DNA of 64,000 bases, taken from assembly GCA_963768085.1 (NCBI GenBank), contig CAVYGO010000002.1, positions 434,001 through 498,000 of the forward strand, in the 5' to 3' direction. Shown here piece by piece: positions 8,362 to 17,383 of the stretch. The notes under the pieces are model-generated. The model saw only the letters and a list, made by a program, of their open reading frames with translations, did no database searches and was not told where the DNA came from. The DNA is from Pukyongia sp963768085. GTDB taxonomy: Bacteria; Bacteroidota; Bacteroidia; Flavobacteriales; Flavobacteriaceae. The number at the start of each line of letters is the position of its first letter. Position 1 is the first letter of the stretch. The position numbers were made by a program, and so were the translations under genes.

Positions 8362-9108
8362 TTACGTCAGCATCCCTCCGTCAACATTCAGCACCTGTCC
8401 TGTGACATAAGCAGATAGATCACTTCCGAGGAATACACAGGCATTTGCGATATCTTCGGGAGTACCTCCACGTTTCAACGGAATTGCTTCACGCCATCCC
8501 TGAACCACAGCCTCGTCCAGTTTTCCGGTCATTTCAGTTTCTATAAACCCGGGTGCAATAGCATTACAACGTATGTCACGCGAACCAAGTTCGAGGGCAA
8601 CCGATTTAGTAAACCCGAGGATTCCTGCTTTGGAAGCAGCATAGTTCGTCTGTCCGGCGTTCCCTTTCAAGCCAACAACCGAACTCATATTAATAATAGA
8701 CCCTTTTCTTTGTTTCAGCATGGCGCGCTGAACGGCCTTGGTCATATTAAAAACCGATTTCAAATTTACCTCGATCACTTTATCAAAGTCTTCTTCGGAA
8801 ATTCGCATTAATAGATTGTCTTTAGTGATTCCGGCGTTGTTCACAAGAATATCTATGCTTCCGAACTCTTCCAAAACTGCTGCTGCCAACTCCTGAGACT
8901 CATCGAAATTTGCCGCATTGCTTTTATAGGCTTTAACCTTAACACCCTCTTTGGAAGCTTCTTCGGCAATAGCCTCGGCGGCTTCCTGTGAAGAATTATA
9001 AGTAAATGCAACATTCGCCCCGTGCTTGGCGAATATTTCAACGATTCCCTTTCCAATTCCCCGGCTTCCTCCGGTGATTATAGCGGTTTTTCCTTCTAGT
9101 AATTTCAT
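8362..9108 (-). CDS. fabG: 3-oxoacyl-[acyl-carrier-protein] reductase
   Basis: A 248-residue classical SDR that reduces beta-ketoacyl-ACP with NADPH in fatty acid elongation. Visible are the cofactor loop TGGSRGIGKG (12-21), NNAG at 90-93, catalytic Ser in NMSSVVG (about 143), Tyr156 and Lys160 in NYAASK, and the C-terminal ending VTGQVLNVDGGM, which is diagnostic for FabG-like SDRs. First gene of a three-gene minus-strand unit. Confidence 0.92.
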   Translation of the reverse strand: MKLLEGKTAIITGGSRGIGKGIVEIFAKHGANVAFTYNSSQEAAEAIAEEASKEGVKVKAYKSNAANFDESQELAAAVLEEFGSIDILVNNAGITKDNLLMRISEEDFDKVIEVNLKSVFNMTKAVQRAMLKQRKGSIINMSSVVGLKGNAGQTNYAASKAGILGFTKSVALELGSRDIRCNAIAPGFIETEMTGKLDEAVVQGWREAIPLKRGGTPEDIANACVFLGSDLSAYVTGQVLNVDGGMLT

Positions 9109-9249
9109 TATGTAATTGGCTTACTTATTAGAATGACTAAGATAAAAAGATATTGTTCTTGAGTCCCAATTTCAATTGGATTTATTTAAAAATGAATTTT
9201 TTGCCGAATATATTGTAATTTGAACGATCACAATCTAAAAAGCGATCTT

Positions 9250-11190
9250 ATGAAAAAACTATTGTTGTTAGCATGTTTGATTTTCCTTATCGCGTGCAAA
9301 GATTCTACAGACTCCAAAGACACAGCATTAGCTGTGGATCCTCCTCCCGTCATTTCGGTTGAGGACTTTATGAAAAATTCGGAACAAAGCAGGTTCCGCC
9401 TTTCTCCTGATGGCTCTCACATTGCGTACATGGCGCCTTACAAATCAAGAATGAATATACATGTACGAGCGGTAGAGTCCGATTCGGTTACACGGATAAC
9501 CAGTGTTGAGGACCGTGATATTGGCGGTTATTTCTGGGCAAGTAATAATCAACTTGTATACATCAAGGATGATGGCGGGAATGAAAACTTCCATTTATAC
9601 GCTGTGGCGAAGAATGGAGAAAATGAACTGGATCTTACACCCTTTGAAGGCGTGCGAGCTCAAATTATCGATGACCTTGAGGGTAAGCCTGAGGAAATGA
9701 TCATAGGGTTAAACAACCGTATTCCACAAATATTCGATCCCTATCGTATCAATATCACAACGGGTGAAATGGATCTATTATATGAAAATCCGGGTGATAT
9801 CACAGGATGGGGGACAGATCATGATGGAAAACTTAGGTTAGCTTACAAGACGAATGGTGTAGATACGAGTATCTGGTATCGCGAAAGTGAGGATATGGAT
9901 TTCCAGGAAGTGATCTCTCTTAATTTCAAAGAGACCTTATCACCACAATTTTTCGACTTCGATAACGGGAACGTGGTTTATGCCTTATCGGACCTCGGTC
10001 GGGATAAGTCGGCCGTGGTAAAGTACGATCTGAAAGAAAACAAGGAATTGGAAGAACTTTATGTAAATGATGAAGTCGATGTGGATTACCTTTCATATTC
10101 CGATCATCGCAAAGTTCTTACGGCAATAGGTTATACGAAAGCCAAACATGAACGAAAGTTCCTGGATTCGAAGACAGAAACTATGTTCAAAAAGCTCAAT
10201 GAGGAGCTCGGGTCGGAGAATGAATATTATATTTCTTCATCAAATAAGGAGGAAACAAAGATGATCATATATAAAAGTGATGATACGTCCAGGGGAACCT
10301 ATTACTTCTATGATAATGATACCGGAGACATAGAGAAAATAGCCGATCTCAGCCCGTGGTTGAATCCAGATCACATGGCATCCATGAAACCAATAAGTTA
10401 TACAAGTCGTGATGGATTAACCATATACGGCTATCTCACCTTACCCGTTGGCCGTGAGGCAAAAAACCTACCGGTTGTGGTAAATCCCCATGGTGGTCCG
10501 TGGGCACGTGATAACTGGGGTTACAACCCGGAAGTACAGTTATTGGCTAATCGTGGTTATGCGGTATTACAAATGAATTTCAGAGGCTCAACGGGATACG
10601 GAAAGGAATTCTGGCAAAAGTCGTTCAAACAATGGGGACAGACCATGCAGGATGATGTTACTGATGGCGTTCAATGGCTCATAGATGAAGGAATTGCCGA
10701 TCCTGAAAGAATTGCCATTTACGGTGGTAGTTATGGAGGATATGCAACCCTGGCGGGTATTACCAATACACCGGAATTATACGCTGCTGCTGTTGATTAT
10801 GTGGGTGTTTCCAACCTGTTTACTTTTATGGAAACGATTCCTCCTTACTGGGAGCCTTACAAGAAAATGCTATATGAAATGGTTGGCGATCCAAATACCA
10901 AGGATAGTATCATGATGAAAGCCAATAGTCCCGTCTTCCAGGTAGATAAGATCAAGGCTTCTTTATTCGTAGCACAGGGTGCGAATGACCCCAGAGTGGT
11001 CCAGGCTGAGTCGGATCAGATGGTGGCTGCTTTGGAAAAGAATGGTGTTAACGTTCAATATATGCTTAAGACAAATGAAGGTCATGGTTTCCGCAATGAA
11101 GAAAACCGATTTGATTTCTACAATGCTATGGTTGAGTTCTTAAACGAGAATATGAAGAAGGAAGAGGATATAGAGGAGGTAAAAACGTGA
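9250..11190 (+). CDS. S9 family prolyl oligopeptidase-like lipoprotein
   Basis: The frame is open from 9220, but the ATG at 9250 gives MKKLLLLACLIFLIACKD, a lipoprotein signal peptide with lipobox LIAC, so I use it (646 aa). An N-terminal beta-propeller (about 40-370) begins with FRLSPDGSHIAYM. The C-terminal alpha/beta-hydrolase has the nucleophile Ser494 in GGSYGGYA, Asp in GANDPRV and His in NEGHGFRNEEN. This fits acylaminoacyl-peptidase or dipeptidyl-peptidase IV-like enzymes that degrade peptides at the cell envelope. Single-gene unit with a terminator behind it. Confidence 0.92.
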   Translation: MKKLLLLACLIFLIACKDSTDSKDTALAVDPPPVISVEDFMKNSEQSRFRLSPDGSHIAYMAPYKSRMNIHVRAVESDSVTRITSVEDRDIGGYFWASNNQLVYIKDDGGNENFHLYAVAKNGENELDLTPFEGVRAQIIDDLEGKPEEMIIGLNNRIPQIFDPYRINITTGEMDLLYENPGDITGWGTDHDGKLRLAYKTNGVDTSIWYRESEDMDFQEVISLNFKETLSPQFFDFDNGNVVYALSDLGRDKSAVVKYDLKENKELEELYVNDEVDVDYLSYSDHRKVLTAIGYTKAKHERKFLDSKTETMFKKLNEELGSENEYYISSSNKEETKMIIYKSDDTSRGTYYFYDNDTGDIEKIADLSPWLNPDHMASMKPISYTSRDGLTIYGYLTLPVGREAKNLPVVVNPHGGPWARDNWGYNPEVQLLANRGYAVLQMNFRGSTGYGKEFWQKSFKQWGQTMQDDVTDGVQWLIDEGIADPERIAIYGGSYGGYATLAGITNTPELYAAAVDYVGVSNLFTFMETIPPYWEPYKKMLYEMVGDPNTKDSIMMKANSPVFQVDKIKASLFVAQGANDPRVVQAESDQMVAALEKNGVNVQYMLKTNEGHGFRNEENRFDFYNAMVEFLNENMKKEEDIEEVKT

Positions 11191-11211
11191 TTTAGATAAA
11201 ATAAATTCAAT

Positions 11212-11238
11212 AAAAAAGGGCTCGATGAGCCCTTTTTT
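11212..11238. terminator. Bidirectional intrinsic terminator
   Basis: Stem aaaaaagggctc / gagcccttttt with loop gat, with A and T tracts on either side. It separates the plus-strand S9 peptidase from the minus-strand operon ending with sucD and can terminate both. Confidence 0.88.
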
Positions 11239-11253
11239 AGTATTTTTTTATTC

Positions 11254-12126
11254 TTATCTCAAGACTTCAGCAACCCGCTTGCCAATTTCAGCAGGCGAAT
11301 CCACAACATGAATTCCGCATTCACGCATGATTTTCTTCTTTGCCTGTGCAGTATCATCACTACCTCCTACGATGGCACCGGCATGTCCCATGGTACGTCC
11401 CGCTGGAGCAGTTTCACCGGCAATAAAACCGACAATCGGCTTTTTACTGCCACTATGCTTATACCAGTAGGCAGCATCGGCTTCCAACTGACCGCCAATT
11501 TCACCGATCATAACAACTGCCTCTGTCTCACTATCGTTGATAAGCAACTCGACAGCTTCTTTCGTTGTAGTTCCAATAATGGGATCTCCCCCTATTCCGA
11601 TCGCTGTGGTAATACCCAGGCCTTGCCTTACAACCTGGTCTGCAGCTTCATAGGTAAGTGTACCCGATTTGGACACAATACCTACTTTTCCTTTTTTGAA
11701 CACAAATCCGGGCATAATACCCACTTTGGCCTCTTCCGGTGTAATAACACCGGGGCAGTTAGGGCCTACTAAACGGCAATCTCTGTCATCCAAATAGGCA
11801 GCTACCTTTATCATATCTGCTACCGGAATACCTTCTGTAATTGTGATGATCACGTCTATACCCGCGTCGGCAGCTTCCATCATCGCGTCGGCGGCAAATG
11901 CAGGAGGAACAAAAATGATAGATACATTGGCTCCTGTAACTTTAACAGCCTCCTCTACAGTATTGAAGACCGGCTTTTCAAGATGAGTCTGACCACCTTT
12001 GCCCGGAGTCACACCTCCTACAACATTAGTTCCGTATTCTATCATCTGACCAGCGTGGAAAGTTCCCTCGCTCCCGGTGAATCCCTGTACTATAATTTTC
12101 GAATCTTTATTAACTAAAACGCTCAT
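11254..12126 (-). CDS. sucD: Succinyl-CoA synthetase, alpha subunit
   Basis: 290 residues from the ATG at 12126 (MSVLVNKDSK); the frame is open two codons further to a TTG, which I reject. Converts succinyl-CoA to succinate with substrate-level phosphorylation in the TCA cycle. GFTGSEGTFHA is the CoA-binding start, LVGPNCPGVI is near 120, and the phosphohistidine lies in GRTMGHAGAIVGG near residue 245. The beta subunit sucC is not nearby, as is common in Bacteroidota. Last gene of the lpx/efp unit, before the terminator. Confidence 0.96.
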   Translation of the reverse strand: MSVLVNKDSKIIVQGFTGSEGTFHAGQMIEYGTNVVGGVTPGKGGQTHLEKPVFNTVEEAVKVTGANVSIIFVPPAFAADAMMEAADAGIDVIITITEGIPVADMIKVAAYLDDRDCRLVGPNCPGVITPEEAKVGIMPGFVFKKGKVGIVSKSGTLTYEAADQVVRQGLGITTAIGIGGDPIIGTTTKEAVELLINDSETEAVVMIGEIGGQLEADAAYWYKHSGSKKPIVGFIAGETAPAGRTMGHAGAIVGGSDDTAQAKKKIMRECGIHVVDSPAEIGKRVAEVLR

Positions 12127-12196
12127 GGGCAATTAGGAGTTTTTATTGAATAATTTGCCCCAAAGATATTCTTTTGTACTGGTTTTTGAAAGTAAA

Positions 12197-12610
12197 TTAT
12201 ACCTTAACTCGGTGGTAGGATTCTGCGGTATCATCCTTATCGGTAACCGGCTGACTCACCTGGTATCCGCGATATAGTTTGTCGTCCTTAACCTCCCAAA
12301 TAGCAATGAAGTGTGCTATGCCGAGTTCTTCATCCGGATTTTCAATTGTTCGGATATAGTATTTGTACCGTATGGTGATATGATTATCATCCTGAAGCAA
12401 ATGGCTTACTTCGATGCGAAGGTCATGATAGGATCTTCTTACTTCAGCAAAGAAATCGACCAGGTCCTCATAATTCATTATACTGAGGCCGTCTGCACTA
12501 TTCCAGATTAGCAGCAGATCCTTGTGCATGAATCGCTCAAGAACAGTGTCATCTTTTAAAATATTTGATTTGTAAAAACTCCTTACAATTTCTTTTGCGT
12601 TGGTACTCAT
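12197..12610 (-). CDS. NTF2-like (SnoaL-type) protein
   Basis: 137 residues with the cone-shaped NTF2-like pattern: N-terminal helix with IVRSFYKSNI, MHKDLLLIWNSADGL, a helix with VDFFAEVRRSYHDLRIEV, and strands ending in HFIAIWEVKDDKLYRGYQVSQPV. Such domains bind small hydrophobic molecules or act as ketosteroid isomerase-type enzymes; no substrate can be assigned. Its ATG overlaps the stop of the LpxD-like gene by 4 bases, so it belongs to the same operon. Confidence 0.7.
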   Translation of the reverse strand: MSTNAKEIVRSFYKSNILKDDTVLERFMHKDLLLIWNSADGLSIMNYEDLVDFFAEVRRSYHDLRIEVSHLLQDDNHITIRYKYYIRTIENPDEELGIAHFIAIWEVKDDKLYRGYQVSQPVTDKDDTAESYHRVKV

Positions 12611-13545
12611 TGTATTTTATCGAGTTTATCAATTATATCCGGAATTAATCTGATGGATGCGATCTCTTTATACTTTTTTCTGAATTCATCTGCGGGAGTT
12701 CCGAAATACGACTTGTGACCAGGTAGCGATTTACTCACGCCACTCTGAGCCGAGATAACAGCTTTTTCTCCTATGGTCACACCACTGGTAATTCCAACTT
12801 GTCCCCAAATGGTCACCTGGTCTTCAATAAGCACACAACCTGCGATTCCAACCTGTGAAGCGATAAGGCATCGCCTTCCAATAACAGTGTCGTGCCCAAC
12901 ATGAACCTGATTATCCAGCTTGGTCCCTTCCCCGATGATTGTTGAGGCACTCACTCCCCTGTCGATCGTACATAATGCCCCAATATCTACATGATCTCTA
13001 ACCACTATATTACCTCCGCTTATTAGTCGGTCATAACTTTCGGGACGGTTTTTATAATAAAAAGCATCGGCTCCTAAAACTGTTCCCGAATGGATGGTTA
13101 CATTATTTCCAATAATGATATTATCGTAGATACAAACATTAGAATGGATAACACAATCATTCCCTATTTTCACATTGTTACCTATAAAAACGTTCGGCTG
13201 TATAATGGTATGCCTCCCTATTACCGCACTTTCTGCAATTGCGGCTCGGGCTGGCTCAAAGGGATTGAAATGATTGGTTAACGTATTAAAATCGCGGAAC
13301 GGATCCTCTGAAATGAGCAATGCCTTACCGGGAGGGCAATCTACTTTTTTATTAATTAGAACTATTGTGGCCAGAGAATTCAGGGCTTTATCATAATACT
13401 TGGGATGGTCTACAAAAACAATATCTCCCGGCTGAACCACATGAATTTCGTTCATCCCTAAAACAGGAAAGCTTGCATCCCCCTCAAACTCGCATTTAAG
13501 GATTTGCGCAATATTTTCAAGCTTTTGTGGGGTTTTGAATTTCAT
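12607..13545 (-). CDS. LpxD-like acyltransferase, second copy
   Basis: 312 residues with the LpxD arrangement: an N-terminal domain (about 1-95), then a left-handed beta-helix of hexapeptide repeats (about 100-270), then a C-terminal helix. LDNQVHVGHDTVIG retains the histidine used by LpxD as general base. It is a diverged paralogue of lpxD at 16321-17346. It sits between efp and an NTF2-like gene in the lipid A operon. It could acylate the same UDP-GlcN intermediate with another chain or a different sugar; the function is inferred from family only. Confidence 0.8.
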   Translation of the reverse strand: MKFKTPQKLENIAQILKCEFEGDASFPVLGMNEIHVVQPGDIVFVDHPKYYDKALNSLATIVLINKKVDCPPGKALLISEDPFRDFNTLTNHFNPFEPARAAIAESAVIGRHTIIQPNVFIGNNVKIGNDCVIHSNVCIYDNIIIGNNVTIHSGTVLGADAFYYKNRPESYDRLISGGNIVVRDHVDIGALCTIDRGVSASTIIGEGTKLDNQVHVGHDTVIGRRCLIASQVGIAGCVLIEDQVTIWGQVGITSGVTIGEKAVISAQSGVSKSLPGHKSYFGTPADEFRKKYKEIASIRLIPDIIDKLDKIQ

Positions 13546-13550
13546 GTTCG

Positions 13551-14117
13551 TTATTCCTTAATCCTTTCCTGGTACTGGCCCTTATCAGTATCGATCTTAA
13601 TTTTGTCTCCTTCGTTGATGAATAAAGGTACATTAATTTGCGCACCTGTCTCCACAGTAGCGGGTTTTGTAGCGTTGGTGGCGGTGTTTCCCTTTACACC
13701 CGGTTCGGTAGCAGTCACTTCCAGAATTACATGGGCAGGCATTTCAACCGAAAGCGGCATATTGTCTTCCGTATTGATGATCACGGTTACTACTTCTCCT
13801 TCCTTCATAAGTTCCGGTGTGTCCAGTGTATCCTTCTGAAGTTGGATCTGGGTATAATCCTCCGTGTTCATGAAGTGATACGTATCTCCGTCATTGTACA
13901 AGTACTGAAACTTATGGGTTTCTACACGTACATCCTCTATTTTATGACCCGCTGAAAACGTATTATCTATAACTTTTCCTGTGGTCACACTTTTTAGCTT
14001 GGTACGCACGAAAGCAGGACCTTTACCCGGTTTCACATGCAGAAATTCAATAATTTTAAAGATGTCATGATTATATTTAATGCACAATCCTTTTCTAATA
14101 TCTGATGTAGTTGCCAT
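13551..14117 (-). CDS. efp: Translation elongation factor P
   Basis: 188 residues, the normal EF-P length with a KOW-like domain and two OB folds. It rescues ribosomes stalled at polyproline stretches. The conserved tip loop PGKGPAFVR places the modifiable lysine at position 32; the type of modification cannot be told from here. The ending IKIDTDKGQYQERIKE is typical. Embedded in the lipid A biosynthesis operon between lpxA and the second LpxD-like gene. Confidence 0.96.
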   Translation of the reverse strand: MATTSDIRKGLCIKYNHDIFKIIEFLHVKPGKGPAFVRTKLKSVTTGKVIDNTFSAGHKIEDVRVETHKFQYLYNDGDTYHFMNTEDYTQIQLQKDTLDTPELMKEGEVVTVIINTEDNMPLSVEMPAHVILEVTATEPGVKGNTATNATKPATVETGAQINVPLFINEGDKIKIDTDKGQYQERIKE

Positions 14118-14135
14118 TTATTATTTATTTCTGAA

Positions 14136-14921
14136 TTAATTGGAACTGAAGTACCCTTTCATAATTCCTCGCTTCGAATTTTTAATAAATTGAAGTATCT
14201 CGTCCCGTTCCGGTGTTGCCTCCATTTCGGCTTCTATGATCTCCGAAGCCTGGGTGGTATTGTAATTTTGCTGATATAAAATGCGATAAATATTCTGAAT
14301 TTCGCGGATCTTTTCGGGACTAAACCCTCTACGTCTTAGTCCGATGGAGTTTATCCCTACATAGGATAAAGGTTCACGAGCTCCTTTTACGTAAGGTGGC
14401 ACATCTTTTCTTACCAGGGAACCTCCGGTTACAAACGCGTGATTTCCTATCATACAGAACTGGTGCACGGCAGTCATTCCAGCCAGAACGACGTGGTCCC
14501 CTACTGTAATATGCCCTGCAAGTGTACTGTTATTTGAGAATATACAATTATCTCCTACAATGCAATCGTGGGCAATATGGCAATATGCCATGATCCAGCA
14601 ATTCTTACCTATCACGGTCTTTCCGCGGTCCTTTGTACCCCGGTTTATAGTTACATATTCTCTAATTGTTGTTCCATCACCGATTTCAGCCGTAGTATCT
14701 TCGTCGTTAAATTTTAGATCTTGAGGTATCGCTGAAATAACGGCTCCGGGAAATATATTACAATTCTTGCCGATGCGCGCTCCTTCCATAATGGTCACGT
14801 TAGATCCAATCCAGGTCCCTTCCCCTATCACAACGTTATTGTGAATGGTGGTAAAAGGCTCAATCACGACATTCTTAGCGATTTTCGCTCCCGGATGTAC
14901 ATATGCTAATGGCTGATTCAT
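14136..14921 (-). CDS. lpxA: UDP-N-acetylglucosamine O-acyltransferase
   Basis: 261 residues. First step of lipid A synthesis, transferring a 3-hydroxyacyl chain from ACP to UDP-GlcNAc. Hexapeptide repeats form a beta-helix (about 5-185): VHPGAKIAKNVVIEPFT, then AYCHIAHDCIVGDN holding the catalytic histidine (about residue 123), then the C-terminal helical domain with NSIGLRRRGFSPEKI. Starts immediately after the lpxC-fabZ stop codon. Confidence 0.97.
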   Translation of the reverse strand: MNQPLAYVHPGAKIAKNVVIEPFTTIHNNVVIGEGTWIGSNVTIMEGARIGKNCNIFPGAVISAIPQDLKFNDEDTTAEIGDGTTIREYVTINRGTKDRGKTVIGKNCWIMAYCHIAHDCIVGDNCIFSNNSTLAGHITVGDHVVLAGMTAVHQFCMIGNHAFVTGGSLVRKDVPPYVKGAREPLSYVGINSIGLRRRGFSPEKIREIQNIYRILYQQNYNTTQASEIIEAEMEATPERDEILQFIKNSKRGIMKGYFSSN

Positions 14922-16328
14922 TTAAATGTTTTTTGTTTTTACTATTTGTGCCATTAATTCGGCTTCCGTAACAACTTTTCCATTCGCGTACGCATTTCCG
15001 GACATAAGTACGATCCCTCTTCGAATAGGGGTGATAAGTTCTAATTTAAATACAAGCGTATCCCCCGGATTTACCTGTTGTTTAAATTTCACATTGTTGA
15101 TCTTCATAAAGAAGGTAAGATAATTCTCAGGATCCGGAACGGTACTCAAAGCCAGTATTCCTCCTGTTTGAGCCATAGCCTCAACAATAAGCACACCCGG
15201 CATCACCGGAGCTCCCGGAAAATGACCTACGAAGAAAGGTTCGTTCATGGTCACATTCTTTAATCCAATGACATGCGTATCGGATAATTCCAGGATCTTA
15301 TCAACCAACAGGAATGGAGGACGGTGTGGAAGCATGGCCATAATAGCATTCACGTCTTTCACCGGTTCTTTCATGAGATCGAATGTTGGAATCTTGTTCC
15401 GCTTTTCGATCTTGATTATTTTAGACAGTTTCTTGGCAAATTGGGTATTCACATGATGGCCTGGTTTATTTGCAATTACCTTTCCACGAATTCTGGTACC
15501 CACAAGCGCAAGATCTCCCACCACATCCAGCAATTTATGCCGAGCTGCTTCATTGGGATAATGCAAGGTGAGATTATCAAGAATCCCGTTTGGCTTCACT
15601 GATATCTCATCTTTCTTAAAAGCTTCGCGAAGTTTCTCCATCGTCTGAGGTGATAATTCCTTATCGACATAAACAATGGCATTATTCAGGTCGCCACCTT
15701 TAATAAGGCCGTGTTCCAGTAACATTTCAATTTCATGAAGAAAACTAAAAGTCCGAGCATCTGAAATTTCATCTTTAAAATCCGATAAATGCTTAAGGGA
15801 GGCATTCTGGGTACCCAGAACCTTGGTTCCAAAATCAACCATAGTGGTAACCTGGTATTCATCCGAAGGAATGATCGTAATTTCACTTCCCGATTCTTCA
15901 TCGGTGTAAGAGATCACCTCCTTGACAATATACTCTTCGCGAACTGCATCCTGTTCCACAAGGCCGGCTTTTTCAATAGCTTCGACAAAGAATTTTGAAG
16001 ATCCGTCCATTATGGGAGGCTCTGGAGCATTCAGTTCTATGATACAATTATCCACCTCCATTCCAACCAATGCGGCAAGAACGTGTTCGGAGGTTTGTAT
16101 TTTCACTCCGCGCTTTTCAAGATTAGTTCCCCGCTTTGTATTGATCACATAACTAGCATCCGCTTCTATTACGGGATTTCCTTCAAGATCTACACGCACA
16201 AACGCATATCCGTAGTTTTCCGGGGCTGGTTTAAATGAAATGGTAACCTCTTTCCCGGTGTGCAATCCCACACCTGTCAGGGATATTTCCTTACCTATGG
16301 TTCGTTGTTTTACCATACATTCAGTCAT
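14922..16328 (-). CDS. lpxC-fabZ: Bifunctional LpxC deacetylase / FabZ dehydratase fusion
   Basis: 468 residues. The N-terminal half (about 1-305) is UDP-3-O-acyl-N-acetylglucosamine deacetylase, the committed lipid A step: SLTGVGLHTGKEV at the start, zinc ligand His82 in TSEHVLAALVGM, and HKLLDVVGDLAL with the other zinc ligands His and Asp. The C-terminal half (about 320-468) is 3-hydroxyacyl-ACP dehydratase FabZ with LPHRPPFLLVDK and HFPGAPVMPGVLIVEA. The fusion is characteristic of Bacteroidota and joins lipid A and fatty acid synthesis. The ATG overlaps the lpxD stop. Confidence 0.97.
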   Translation of the reverse strand: MTECMVKQRTIGKEISLTGVGLHTGKEVTISFKPAPENYGYAFVRVDLEGNPVIEADASYVINTKRGTNLEKRGVKIQTSEHVLAALVGMEVDNCIIELNAPEPPIMDGSSKFFVEAIEKAGLVEQDAVREEYIVKEVISYTDEESGSEITIIPSDEYQVTTMVDFGTKVLGTQNASLKHLSDFKDEISDARTFSFLHEIEMLLEHGLIKGGDLNNAIVYVDKELSPQTMEKLREAFKKDEISVKPNGILDNLTLHYPNEAARHKLLDVVGDLALVGTRIRGKVIANKPGHHVNTQFAKKLSKIIKIEKRNKIPTFDLMKEPVKDVNAIMAMLPHRPPFLLVDKILELSDTHVIGLKNVTMNEPFFVGHFPGAPVMPGVLIVEAMAQTGGILALSTVPDPENYLTFFMKINNVKFKQQVNPGDTLVFKLELITPIRRGIVLMSGNAYANGKVVTEAELMAQIVKTKNI

Positions 16329-17346
16329 TGTCTTGATTTTTTTCCAAAGTATTGATTCGCTCTATTATTTTAGGCAGGTTCTTAAAGTGTACATAACTCT
16401 TATTATAGTCGCCGTATTTTAAGGCTGGTGAGCCCTGCAAAACTTCGTCGTCCTTTACATTACGTCCGATCCCGCTCTGCGCTTGAATACGCACATTATT
16501 ACCAATGGTGAGATGACCCACAATCCCTACTTGCCCGCCAATCATGCAATTCTTACCAATCTTGGTAGATCCTGCGATCCCGGTTTGCGCTGCAATCACT
16601 GTATTTTCTCCTATCTCCACGTTGTGGGCGATCTGTATCTGGTTGTCCAGCTTGACCCCTTTCTTTATAAGCGTCGAGCCAAGTGTGGCTCTGTCTATGG
16701 TAGTGCCAGCCCCAACATCCACATTGTCTTCGATGATCACGTTCCCGGTTTGAGGCACTTTGGTATATTCACCTTTCTCATTAGGTGTAAAACCAAATCC
16801 ATCGGCTCCTACGATGGCGCCGCTATGAATCACACAGTTATTCCCGATAATGGATTCAGAATAAATTTTAGCCCCGGCAAAAACCATTGCATTATCTCCA
16901 ATCTCTACATTATCACCTATATATACATTAGGATAAATCTTAGCGTTTTGTCCTATCCGGACATTTTCACCTATATAAGAAAAGGCGCCCAGGTAGAGAT
17001 TGTCACCTATTTCGGAAGTGTCTGAAATGAAAACGGGTTGTTCGATCCCCGATTTGTTCATCTTAACCTGATTGTAATATTCCAGTAACTGGGAAAAAGC
17101 CTTGTAAGCATCTTCCACTCGAATCAGCGTGGTGGAAAGATGATTTTCAGCAACGAAATCCCTGTCAACGATAGTGATGGATGCTTCGGTAGTGTAGATA
17201 TACTGGGTGTATTTAGGATTTGCCAAAAAAGTAAGACTGCCTTTCGAGCCTTCTTCTATTTTGGCTAATTTCGACACTTCCACATCGGCATTCCCTTCTA
17301 CTTCCCCGTTAAGTATCCCCGCTATCTGGGTGGCTGTAAATTTCAT
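16321..17346 (-). CDS. lpxD: UDP-3-O-acylglucosamine N-acyltransferase
   Basis: 341 residues, the standard LpxD length. Adds the second 3-hydroxyacyl chain in lipid A synthesis. The uridine-binding N-terminal domain (about 1-100) includes SLTFLANPKYTQYIY. Hexapeptide repeats follow (about 110-300) with catalytic His in QIQIAHNVEIGENT, then a C-terminal helix. Stop overlaps the lpxC-fabZ start (ATGACTGA), so translation is coupled. Confidence 0.97.
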   Translation of the reverse strand: MKFTATQIAGILNGEVEGNADVEVSKLAKIEEGSKGSLTFLANPKYTQYIYTTEASITIVDRDFVAENHLSTTLIRVEDAYKAFSQLLEYYNQVKMNKSGIEQPVFISDTSEIGDNLYLGAFSYIGENVRIGQNAKIYPNVYIGDNVEIGDNAMVFAGAKIYSESIIGNNCVIHSGAIVGADGFGFTPNEKGEYTKVPQTGNVIIEDNVDVGAGTTIDRATLGSTLIKKGVKLDNQIQIAHNVEIGENTVIAAQTGIAGSTKIGKNCMIGGQVGIVGHLTIGNNVRIQAQSGIGRNVKDDEVLQGSPALKYGDYNKSYVHFKNLPKIIERINTLEKNQDND

Positions 17347-17383
17347 TTGTAAGATTCAGTGTTGCAAAAATAGAAAAAAAGGA